Source: Ectocarpus siliculosus
Taxonomy: Eukaryota; Sar; Phaeophyceae; Ectocarpales; Ectocarpaceae
Length of the DNA: 64,000 nt
Direction of reading: 5' to 3'
Assembly (NCBI GenBank): GCA_000310025.1
Contig: FN648492.1
Span: forward strand, 123,932 to 187,931
Numbering within the stretch: position 1 is the first letter of the stretch; each line of letters starts with the position of its first letter. The position numbers and the translations under genes were made by a program. Below the pieces are notes generated by a model. The model was not told the origin of the DNA and did not search any database. It was given only the letters and a program-made list of their open reading frames with translations. Below, in pieces: positions 38,320 to 49,069 of this stretch.

Positions 38320-38428
38320 CTACAAGTGAAGCATCGTATTTTCTTCCCGCTACCCCACGCCGTGTTCTCTCCTACAAGTGAAACATCGTATTTTGTTCCC
38401 GCTACCCCACGCCGTGTTCTCTCCCATG
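38320..38428. repeat. 54-bp tandem repeat, two copies
   Basis: The block ctacaagtgaaRcatcgtat continuing to ccacgccgtgttctctcc occurs twice in a row. It sits at the downstream edge of the reverse transcriptase remnant. Confidence 0.9.
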
Positions 38429-39850
38429 TCCAACGCCTCATGTCCTTGTTGCTGCTCCTGCCAACGAATGTTGGGCCGGTACGAGTGCAAATTTGAGGCA
38501 ATTTCGTCGTGCTTCCATCTCGAGATACCATCAGCGAACGTGTTGGCCACGCCCTTGATGTGCTATGCCCTCAAACGCCACTCGCTCCGCATTTCCAACC
38601 ACCCAAGCACCCGACCTCGGCTCCTTTGCTCCCCCACAGTTGTTAACCCAGTGGACGGCACGCATGTTGTCTCCTCTCATCAAGATGATCTGCCTGTACG
38701 GTCAACGCCCATGCCGTGACTAGCATGCCCAGCAACTCGAACACGTTCATCGACAAATCATGTCGAGAGAGTACCCGGTTGCGGAGGCGCACCCGAGTAT
38801 CATCTGTGAAACCTACAAAATCTATCCTCCACCACTGACCAGTCTCTAGGAAAAACAATCTCTTGCCGTACCCACTAGCATTGCTCACAAGTGTTGGAGA
38901 CGGCGCCTGCAAAAAGGAGAAGTGCAAGGGCGCCTCTGACCGCGTGATTCCATCCGACCCTGTAGCTGTGGCCATGGCTTTTCCTCCAGAAGGCCCAAGC
39001 CTTCATGAAACTCTCGACCCATTTTACAAAAACGCAGCCGCGTTTGTGCTTGCCTCCTACCTTAAAGCCGGTACCCGTATCTTCCCCCGCTTTCACTGGC
39101 GCTAGCCCCAACCGGGTCAGGATGCGGCGTACGAAACACTTGCCCGGTCTTTTACCGCTTCGCACCAAGTGCAGCAACTTTCCCAACAACGACCGCACCT
39201 CCTTCACAGTGGCTACCGGTCTCTCTACCGCCCATTCCGCCAACATGGCCCCCAAGTGCGCAAATTTCTCTTTGTGACACCGAAATCGTCATCGCCACTG
39301 TATCGATCAGCCTTCCTATTTAGCGTTTCCATGCGCGTATCCCACGACGTGGGTTTCTCCGTATCAAAGAGGGGAGGGTCCCCCCCCCTCGTGGCGATTG
39401 CCGAATAAGCGAAAGCTGTCGGACGCGTATGAACGAGTCGCGCGCAGACATCGTCTCCCCCGCAGTAAGCTCTCAAGCTCTACGAATAACGCATCTTCCA
39501 CGTAGCTATTTACGCACCCAGAAGTTGTTGCGGATTAGCTCCCCCGAACCCCGCGGAAAAACATTATCCGGCGGCAACTTCCGCGCACTTCGTTCTCTCG
39601 GGGTGGCTCTTCGCAGGCATGACTGGTGGCCTCCCGACCTTCCGGGGTGATTACTGCGGACGTGACAGTCGTGTTGTTGTGCGCATGTGGTACGGCGGAA
39701 GCACACGCCCCACAACACCGGGGAGCTAGTGCACCCAAACTGGAGACATGGGTCTACAATTACAAGATCCTCGAACACGTGTAAACCAAACGGCGTTCAC
39801 ATGTATGGCGCCATTCAGAGTCATCAACTCGTCCGTTAGGTTATTCTGGC
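38350..39850 (-). pseudogene. Decayed reverse transcriptase-RNase H, DIRS/Ngaro-like
   Basis: Pieces of one polymerase are readable in different frames from high to low coordinates: LQFGCTSSPVLWG (RT palm, about 39740), IDTVAMTISV (about 39290), KEVRSLLGKLLHLVRSGKRP (RT thumb, about 39190), VSNASGYGKRLFF and MNVFELLGMLVTAW (RNase H, about 38870 and 38740), and HIKGVANTFADGISRW (RNase H end, about 38530). Several frameshifts and at least one in-frame stop (just before HIKG) separate them. The thumb LLGKL...RPGKxF and the FADGISRW end fit tyrosine-recombinase retrotransposons better than copia or gypsy, but class assignment from such fragments is tentative. No recombinase or terminal repeats lie nearby. 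Confidence 0.72.
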
Positions 39851-41554
39851 CCCGCCGCTGATGGACGATTATTACCGCGGCCCTTCGGAACGGCCCCTCG
39901 GCGGCAAAAATGCCCCGCGTATCAGCGGTTGCAAGTGCGTGATGGAACGTGCGTCTGCAAAAGCATATGCCTATGCACGAAAAAGCGTCGTTCAGCAATG
40001 ACACCCGAATCATCTGCGAGCTATGTACTGCCGCTCGGCCCTTGCCCGACAGCTTCATGTATTGCATACTCACAACGGCAACGCGCACGACTGTGCAGGT
40101 TTGAATCAGTAGTTCATGTCTGGGTTCTTCGAATGGTGTCGACAGCCGGGTTGGTTGCGGTGACACCACCTTTGGCGGCGTTTTTTTTTTTAATGCAAAT
40201 GTACCATGGATGACGGCATATTACATGCCCCCTTACCATGTAACTTGTCTAGAGTCGATCACTCCACGTCGGAATCAAATATTTGTGTTTATTTTTTTTT
40301 GCACGAGATTGGCGGCGTTGTACCCGTCTCGTAAAAAAAAATGCCGAAACCGTATCGTTCAATTGGTGTGTCGTTCCCGTCGTGGGTTAATCGAGCGTGG
40401 GATCGGCCCCAGGAGGTGTGGTATCGTGTGTCACCTGCAGCAATCCGCACAACGATAAATTCGTTGGGCGGCATTACGTGCCCTCTGCTACTGCTGCTCA
40501 GCCCATGGCCGACAGCTGCGGCGATTATGCGCACCACAACGGCAAGCGGCGCAGTTATAGTGTGCACGTTTGAATCAGTAGCTCATGTGTAGTAGTCTGG
40601 GTGTAATCGTATCTGCCCCGCTGCTCGTGGACTGCTGTCGACAGCCAAGCGGGTTGCAAGCCCACTCTTGGCGGCAACATTTTCGCGCATGGCTGTATGC
40701 GATAAACGTTTTTCAGCGGCGATACCTATGGAGATGTTACTGCGCTTCGGCCACGGTCCAACGGCTACGATGGGTGTTCCGTGGTCTCGCGGCGGCAAAC
40801 TGCATCGCAGGCGTGGGCGCTCGCCAGCGGTGCGATTCGAACCAGTACCCTGGTGTGTGTGTGTGTGTGTGTATGTGTGTCTTGTGGCACACCACCACCG
40901 ATCGTTTCTCTCGGTGGACAAGGGTGGGCGAGTACACCAAGAAAAGGGAACACCACAAGGCGTCGTGTGCCCATCAGCATGAGTATGGCTTCGCCGTACC
41001 CGACATATCGCTCTTTCAAGAAAGATACTTCCGTCGCCGCTCTCGACTCCAAGAAAATGACAGAACGCAACTTCTGGGACTTTCAGCCTGGCCAAGTCTT
41101 ACTATCCCTATCTCTGAGTTCACCTACTACTGTTGCGTAGTTCTGCTATTCCACGCTGTCCAGCAGGCCTTGTCCTTGCATGTGAACTCTCCGAGAAAGT
41201 GACCACTCCAGGGAAACCTCCCAATATGATACCCCGAAATACAGGAACAAAAACGACTGTGGCAAATAAATTCGACGGTAGTAGTCTGCATCGGCTAGGT
41301 CTGCCTCGCTGCCTCGCCAAACTTGCTATTTGTATGTGCTCGTTTTCAGCGGTGGCGCTTACCTGAAAAAATGCTCTCACCGGCCTGATTTGTTCGTGAG
41401 ATTTAACACGCCGCTATCCTACTTGCGGGTTGACGACGCTTCGGCCCCCACCTGTGTACCTTCTGTCAGGAGTGAAGAAGCTCGAGGGTTGGCCAAGCCC
41501 GTGCAATTGACGCGCATCAGCACCAACAGCATGTATATAACAACATCTGTATAT
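39851..41554. other. Spacer with degenerate duplicated blocks
   Basis: Blocks near 40037-40170 resemble blocks near 40500-40690 (shared acgactgtgcaggtttgaat-like and gtcgacagcc-gggttg segments), so an old duplication is likely. A (GT)n run lies at 40856-40880. No gene was recognised. Confidence 0.5.
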
Positions 41555-42735
41555 ACTTGGATCAAGCGGTGGAAATAGAGGGCCATAGATTAGACTAGAG
41601 GATGCCTGTCCTTTTTTTTGTTCGGGGGCGTTTTGTTCTTTGGCTGGTTCGAATTTCCCGGCGCGACGGCAGCAGGGTGGAGGCGGACTTGGTTCAAGCG
41701 GTGGAAATAGAGGGCCATGGATTAGACTAGAGGATGCCTGTCCTTTTCTTTGTTCGGGGACGTTTTGTTCTTTGGCTGGTTCGAAGTTCCCGGCGTGGCG
41801 GCAGCAGGGTAGAGGCGGACTTGGTTCAAGCGGCGGTGGAAATAGAGGGCCATAGATTAGACTAGAGGATGCCTGTCCTTTTGTTTGTTCGGGGGCGTTT
41901 TGTTCTTTGGCTGGTTCGAAGTTCCCGGCGTGGCGGCCGCAGGGTAGAGGCGGACTTGGTTCAAGCGGTGGAAATAGGGGGCCATAGAATAGACTAGAGG
42001 ATGCCTGTCCTTTTCTTTGTTCGGGGACGTTTTGTTCTTTGGCTGGTTCGAAGTTCCTGGCGTGGCGGCAGCAGGGTAGAGGCGGACTTGGTTCAAGCGG
42101 TGGAAATAGAGAGACATAGATAAGACTAGAGGATGCCTGTCCTTTTTTTTGTTCCGGGACGTTTTGTTCTTTGGCTGGTTCGAAGTTCCCGGCGTGGCGG
42201 CAGCAGGGTAGAGGCGGTCTTGGTTCAAGCGGTGGAAATAGAGGGCCATAGATTAGACTAGAGGATGCCTGTCCTTTTGTTTGTTCCGGGGCTTTTTTTA
42301 TTTTGGCTGGTTCGAAGTTCCTGGCGTGGCGGCAGCAGGGTAGAGGCGGACTTGGTTCAAGCGGTGGAAATAGGGGGCCATAGATTAGACTAGAGGATGC
42401 CTGTCCTTTTGTTTGTTCGGGGGCGTTTTTTATTTGGGCTGTTCCGACGGTTCCGGCGTGACGGCAACAGGGTAGAGGCGGACTTGGTTCAACCGGTGGA
42501 AATAGAGGGCCATAGATTAGACTAGAGGATGCCTGTCCTTTTTTTTGTTCCGGGGCTTTTTTTTTTTTGGCTGGTTCGAAGTTCCCGGCGTGACGGCAGC
42601 AGGGTAGAGGCGGACTTGGTTCAAGCGGTGGAAATAGAGGGCCATAGATTAGACTAGAGGATGCCTGTCTTTTTTTTTGGCTGTTCCGACGGTCCTGGCG
42701 TGACGGCAAAAGGGTAGAGGCGGAGGGAAGAACGA
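41555..42735. repeat. 132-bp minisatellite, nine copies
   Basis: The marker ggccatagattagactagag starts at 41581, 41713, 41848, 41980, 42113, 42244, 42376, 42508 and 42640 (the 42113 copy reads gacatagataag). Spacing is 131-135 bp. Copy 1 of the family has a single unit (6295-6361). The period is a multiple of three, so the minus strand stays open and yields a 534-codon frame (41414-43018) with a 44-residue repeat. Protein coding is doubtful. Confidence 0.95.
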
Positions 42736-43639
42736 GAGAGGCGAGAGCCCGAAAAGAAAAGAAAAAGGAAAAAAGAAGGGAAAGAAAAAAAAAGGGAAAA
42801 ATAGGAAAAAGAATAAAAGATATGCATATGTACGTGACACTTGTTTTTATTTTCCATTTTAGTTGGTCTCGCGTATCGAGCGGGAGCAGTGGGCTGTGTG
42901 GATCGATCTCTCTTTCAATCACCTTTGTCCGGTGAGTTGCTTGCTGCGAAGTCGGACTTGTTGGTGGCGTTTGTCTGGGATGATGTCTTATCGCGGCTGC
43001 TGTGTCGAATTTGTCCACGTCCTTTCATTCTCTTTCGATTTTTCGGAAAATGGACTTGGGGAGTTTTTCCTGCGTCAGCTTGATTGACCATTGAAATGTT
43101 GGAAGTTGCTCAGCGGAGATTGTGACAGCCTGTTCGTGAAGACAAAAGCAATCGCGAAAAGGCTGCGGGAACGAGATGGCGCGAATGACGCGCACCGAAA
43201 TAATGTTATTCGGTGAATACCCTCAGTGTTGAAGTGGGTGTTCGGAAGATGGAACAATGTGGTGTATCGAGGTTGTCAGGGAAGGATAGGGACGGAGGGA
43301 TTGAGGATTGGTGCAAAAAGAGAAAGAGAGGCAGATGCGAGGACCCCAAAAAATGGAAAAGAAAGCAAAAAGGGAAAAAGTCGAAAATTAAAGAAAAAGG
43401 AAAAACGAGGGGACAAAAAGAACAGAAAAAGGGGCGGGAGAAGAATGTAGCGAAAATGACATGAAGGAAGACTACCGAGGGTTGCCTGGCGGGCTGACGA
43501 AACGAAGCACTTAGCAGCGATGAGCAGCGATACCCTAAGGAGTGAGATGAATGTCGAGACAGGTTTTGGGATTGTGATCAGCATGCCGGGTTTTGAGGGT
43601 TTCAGAGAAGGATTGAAATGGACGGGGGGATGGGAGAGA

Positions 43640-43782
43640 GAGGGGAGGGGGGGGGGGGGANNNNNNNNNNNNNNNNNNNNNNNNNNNNNNNNNNNNNNNN
43701 NNNNNNNNNNNNNNNNNNNNNNNNNNNNNNNNNNNNNNNNNNNNNNNNNNNNNNNNNNNNGGGGGGGTGGGGGGGGGGGGTG
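43640..43782. other. Assembly gap of 100 N in a poly-G tract
   Basis: Ns at 43661-43760 are bordered by G runs on both sides (aggggagggggggg and ggggggtggggggg). The gap most likely reflects an unread poly-G/poly-C stretch. Confidence 0.95.
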
Positions 43783-44111
43783 TACGGGAAATGGCATGAA
43801 GCGACCGCGACGCGTGCGGCGATCTTGCTGGGACGGTCGAGAGTGAACAGGGTTCGACCATATTTTGGGTTGACGCGGAGCGGCTCGACAAGGGTGATTG
43901 CAAACGCACTACTCCCAGCTACTCCTGTATTTTCTCTTGTGTTCCACTTTTCTGGTGTATAGCACGATGCCAGGTGGATGTTCATGTGTCGGCGTGCGGC
44001 GGGGACGAGAGTCCGTTAGTGGAGAAAACTGGCATGGAATACTCCGGTAAAGGGATGCCAGAGATTGGGTGTCTTATACCGAGGGAGAGGGAGGGAGGGA
44101 GGGAGGGAGAC

Positions 44112-44187
<76 letters not shown>

Positions 44188-44708
44188 AGGAGGGAATAAA
44201 ATGGAAACAATTTCATCTCGGTTCGCCTTTGCCGAGATGCTTCCGACTTCTTCCACAGAACCACAAGCTGACGTCTCGCGCCGTGGACGTTGTTGAAAAT
44301 TATGGTGCTGTTGGGCCCTCCTGTCTCGCGGGGCCAAAACCGCAGGAGGACGGGTTGTAACAGGGCGGCCTCCGTAGAGTTGTGCAACGTGGGAAAATGG
44401 CACCGATCCCCACACATTCCCAACGCGTGCGGTGCCGCTATAGGCATGTCCGCCGTGTAGAAACAAGACCGCTCCAACCATTTGGGGTTACTGGAAGTGA
44501 TGCGTGTCATCGCATGCACCAGGGAAAAGAGAAAAGAGCAAGAACGATTTTGTTTGATGTTGTAAGACGAAGGAATCGCCGTGTGCTGTAGGACAACATA
44601 TTCGCTTCCAATCATGTATTTTTCACGCTCTGGAGCTCCAGGCGATACGATTCCAAGATATTTAAGTTTCCTTTGAAGGTGTAGGGCGACCAGATTCACG
44701 CTCTCATT

Positions 44709-45760
44709 TCAAAAGCGACCCACTCCCCAAAGAACGATACGACATTCAATCTCCCCGGTGAAGGTTGTCGCCTGCTCTGACACGCAGCTTGTTGTACATG
44801 CTGTATGGAAATTCACTCTTCTCCTGGTGGTCATTTCCAATGAGTGAGCTGGTGAAAACATCATCATCGGTAGGGATATAAATGACAGGGAGAGAACCAA
44901 CGAGTGCAGTCAATGTGAGTCTGCGCGAGACATTGTGCGGGGGGTACCGACGCATTGCTTGGCTGAAACTCCCTCGTCTTGATGGCGCTCATCCAACCTC
45001 CAGTGATTGTTGGGAAATTGAAGATTGTGAAGTCCAAACCAACTATCCCGTCCAAACACGTCAGGAGGAACTCGCGAGACGGGGTAAATAAAGCGGGGAA
45101 GCTGGAAAGGGCACATTATTGTGTGAGGCGTATGTAGACAATAAAAACCGAGGTTTATTAAAACAAGTCCAATTGCCATGCCGCTCATATCCTTTACCGG
45201 GAAAGTATTGGCTGCGTAGTACGTGGCCCCTCGAACGGATGTGGAAATTGCTCGTTGACTTGAATTTTGGTGGGAAGTGAACTTGCTACCTTCAGGCTGT
45301 GTGTCACTGGGTGTAGACGTAACAATCATGGGGGCTGCCGTTGAACGGGTGTGCAACTTCCTACATCCCGCGAGCTGAGTTCACGTGTAAACACAATGAA
45401 TGCTACATATCTCTTCTGCTCTACCTGCGCTCGGGATCTGTTCATAAAATGGAAAAAACAACGCGTTCGCTGGTCGTGAAACCCCGCACGTCGTTTATTG
45501 GTGAAGGATCTCATCATTGAAGTTGGCCGCTCATTGGACGCGTCTTCAATTGTCGGAGGTGGATTTACTATAATCACGGGCTCCCGGTGCCGGACCTAGA
45601 TACTATGTTGATTGTGTAGATTAAAGTATGTATGTCCGTACCAAATTGATTTTTTCGAGCAGTATTCCAGGTAGTAGTCGCTGCAGTGTGGCTGCCACCC
45701 ACTCCTGTACGTCCTTCAACGAAGCGCCGCGTACGAACGAATACGATATTAGCCATCCTC
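44709..45760 (-). pseudogene. Unrecognised minus-strand coding fragments, frame-broken
   Basis: Adjacent frames contain protein-like stretches: GSLPVIYIPTDDDVFTSSLI and MYNKLRVRAGDNLHRGD (about 44750-44880), LDFTIFNFPTITGGWM (about 45000-45040), VRGATYYAANTFPVKDMSGM (about 45180-45240) and ANIVFVRTRRFVEGRTG (about 45750). No single frame joins them and no convincing splice sites were found. The cluster abuts the edge of repeat copy 2, so an older gene may have been truncated there. Product unknown. Confidence 0.25.
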
Positions 45761-46268
45761 CATATATATGCAGAAAACAGGGCGGCGTCGCAATGAACCC
45801 GACCGTCCGGTGTTCACTTCACTTCTTCCTCTAACCTTTGTCAATTCGTACTGACCGCTAGGTAAGGAATTTATGTTTCAAGGAAACACGTCGTGCAACC
45901 GCTCGGGTACACCTACGACAAGGTACCCAGGCAAAAAACACCGGGACAGGAAGTAAGATGATCAACGAAAGCAAAGAAGAAGACGCCGAAGACTCGCGAC
46001 CCCAAGGGAAAAAGCAACTTGCAAGGTGCAGCGAACGGTTGGTACGTTGCATTGACGTCCCTCCTGCACCACTCTCAACGCACCGGCCACTCTTCCGCTA
46101 CGAGACCGAGCAGGTGAAAGGAGGGCCGCGTGAACTCCCGTACAAGAGACTCTTGAAGAGATGAACTTCTCTTTCGTGTTTGCTGTAAGAACAAAGTATG
46201 CACATAAAAAGCTTTGGTGACTGTTCGTGCTTCGGCATTTCTTTCTTTTGCGGCAGCGAGTATTTTAT
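45761..46268. other. Spacer, nothing recognised
   Basis: Short frames only. Confidence 0.45.
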
Positions 46269-46870
46269 GGCGATTCCTTCGCAAGGGCACGCAGGAGGCG
46301 AGTCGGTACAGTAATGCTTGTTGTGCCCGGAGCTCGATAGGCCTCCGTCACGCGTGTGGTTGACGGTCAAAGTTGCGAAAAACTGACTCAACACCCCGGG
46401 GGCGCGTTCCGGGCAGACAAAATGCCTGGCGAACCAATTCTGAAACCCATGAAAAACGACAGTGTTGAAATATTTGCCTCTTTGCTTTTTTTGTCATTCC
46501 CACTTCATTCATTCATTCATTCATTCATTCATCGCTAATTCCATATGGATGGCTGTCACTCTTCGTCGTTTCATCGCAGCGATTCCTTCGCAAGGGCACG
46601 CAGGAGGCGGGTCGGTACAGTAATGCTTGTTGTGCCCGGAGCTCGGTAGGCCTCCGTCACGCGTGTGGTTGACGGTCAAAGTTGCGAAAAACTGACTCAA
46701 CACCCCGGGGGCGCGTTCCGGGCAGACAAAATGCCTGGCGAACCAATTCTGAAACCCATGAAAAACGACAGTGTTGAAATATTTGCCTCTTACTTTTTTT
46801 GTCATTCCCACATTCATTCATTCATTCATTCATTCATCGCTAATTCCACTTCGATGGCTGTCACTCTTCG
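46269..46870. repeat. 309-bp tandem duplication with (TTCA)n
   Basis: The block starting gcgattccttcgcaagggca occurs at about 46271 and 46580, and runs nearly identically through the cgggggcgcgttccgggcag segment to a (TTCA)n run and catcgctaattcca. The copies differ mainly in TTCA repeat number. Confidence 0.95.
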
Positions 46871-48899
46871 TCGTGTCATCGCAATGCAACAGTACCTACC
46901 TGCGCTTGGTCTTTTTCACTTCGCAGCGGGCAAAGTGAAACGTTGGCGCTGCCGTAGATAAGTCTTAGCGCATGCACCCGCAGTTTGTGTCGGGCATGTA
47001 TTGTTTGGGGTGCTATTTCGGAGTCAGTCGCGTTCGTTTCTCATTGGAAATCTGCCATCGTCAGCCAAGACATCATAGCAGGCTGAGCTTTTTTCGCTGG
47101 CAAGTTATTGTTCTCTGCTCGAGCTGGTTCTACGGAAAAATAAATACGTGCGCGATGCTTTGTAAGGAATATGAGCGGTACAAAACTGCCCATCAAACAC
47201 AAGACACACGGCCCATCGGCAATGCGCACGTGGTCTTGCGTCACCCGCGGAAGGCTTGACACCCACGTCCCAAAGGGAGACCTTGCACAAATTATATATA
47301 ACCAAAAACAAACGTAGATAAGACAGGCTCAGTCGGCGGGCTTGTCGCTTGCCGCCACTCTCAGCATCGACGAAACTGAGCGGCGAGAGGGAAGCGACGT
47401 CAACGTTGGACGTCTACCCCGCCGCCCTTGACTTTCTGAAGGAGAGCGAGACTACGACTACAACTGAAAACTGTATCTTGAACTCGTCACTTGACGCAAA
47501 AAATCATCAACGTCACAATCCACCGGAGGCACGCGAGTGAGTCCAATTTCTACACAACCGCCATGACCACATAGATGCAGTAGATGGCAGTCTCCCACAC
47601 GCAGAGTGCAGATATCCGCAAGAGATCCTTGGAACAAGAGATGAGTGAGTGAGCTGGTTGTAGTTGTTTGTCGTGACGGTGGATGGGTACATATATGGGA
47701 CGATCTGCTATCTGCTGCGGCTGTTGTTTGGTAGAAGAAGACGGCCGGGAGGTGTCACGCCTAACACATTTTTTATTGGCCATTTTTTCCCCAACTAAAT
47801 GCTTGCCCACCTGCGGAATCTTCATCTCCGAAAGAATGTGCATATGTGTTGAAAAGGACACAACAAGCAAACCGCCAGAAGTCTTGCCGCTAGCGGGCCG
47901 AGCGAATTTGATCAACGCCTGGGAGGCATTTCAGCGAAGGAAGGGCAGCGAGCTAACCAGAGAAGGAGGCGAAAACCACACCCTACCTCCAACGGTAGCT
48001 CTGTAGCTCTTTGCAATGTATTGCTTAATCAATTGATGTACTCACTTGTCGTACGTCGTAGGTATGTAGTAAATACCCGTGATCCCTGCTGATACTATAT
48101 AATGTGCTATATTGTTTGTTGCTTTGCACTATTCTCGGTTGTTGGTGATTGAGACTGACTGTGATCAGCAGCGACCTTCAGGATTTTCTCACGTCCGCAT
48201 TGTCCCCGTACTATGATATTCAAAGTACAGAGTATTTTTGCATGAAAACATGCACACACATGCACCATCCATGTGCTTCTCATACTGCACGCATTCTTTC
48301 ATCTCTTCTTTGTACAAGGTGCCGACTCGTTTTCAACACGAAACTTGCATTTATCCACTACCGGTTGGGTATAGACTAGTTGTTGGAGGTCATACTGCGA
48401 GAACCTCTGCGAGCACTAAGTCATCGTTCGGGGAGGCGCAGAAAATCTGATGCCACGTGGTCCCGCAGCTCGCAGCTGGTCGCTCTTCTTGCGAAGAACG
48501 TTGGAATCGCGCCTGTTTCGGTTTTCTGGACGTCGGTCTTTAGTATAGGCTACATCTTGCTTTTGTCGGTACAATTTGCTTCACGCACCAGCCGGGTTCA
48601 CACCACAGGGGGGAAGGTCGCGCAGGAGCACACGAGACATGTTTTCTCCACCCACCTCTTGTACTCATGGACTAGTCTACCTATCTATCTATCTATGTAG
48701 GCCGCTGATCCTGCCTTGCGTGCACGTCACGCCCGCAGTCACGGCTAGGGGTGTCGATTCCCTCCGGCAGGACTCTGCATTCTAAAAGGTTACCAAAAAT
48801 TCTTTTGTCGTGCAATAAGTCAAGATCGGGTTTCCATTTGGTTCGGAAGGCATCGATCGATTGTGAACCAAACCGAACCATCCACGGTCCAGAACAGCC
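46871..48899. other. Spacer, nothing recognised
   Basis: Short overlapping frames and a small (CTAT)n run at about 48678-48696. No domain or splice pattern was identified. Confidence 0.45.
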
Positions 48900-49069
48900 A
48901 GGCGGCCGACGGCAGAGGGTGCTAGGTGCTAGGGCGCCGCAGAGCTGCCGCAGGGCACAGCGCTCCCAGCTCGCAGCTCCCAGCCAGCTCCAGTGCTCAG
49001 CGCGCAGCCTGCCTAACGGCTTGCGAGGGTCGGGGCATAGGGAAGAGATAGGAAGAGGCCGGAGGTGTG

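Larger units (their letters stand above)
41555..44709 (-). repeat. Dispersed repeat family, copy 2 (inverted, expanded)
   Basis: The reverse complement of this interval follows copy 1 (3812-6361) in order, from gagagcgtgaatctgg at 44709 to the aggcatcctctagtct block. It is longer because the last block is amplified (next entry). It contains the (GA)n run at about 44114-44183 and the 43661-43760 gap. Confidence 0.8.

Noticed and set aside
41414-43018. 534-codon minus-strand ORF
   Set aside because: Produced by a 132-bp (44-codon) repeat plus pyrimidine-rich sequence within a dispersed repeat; copy 1 of the family has no comparable frame.
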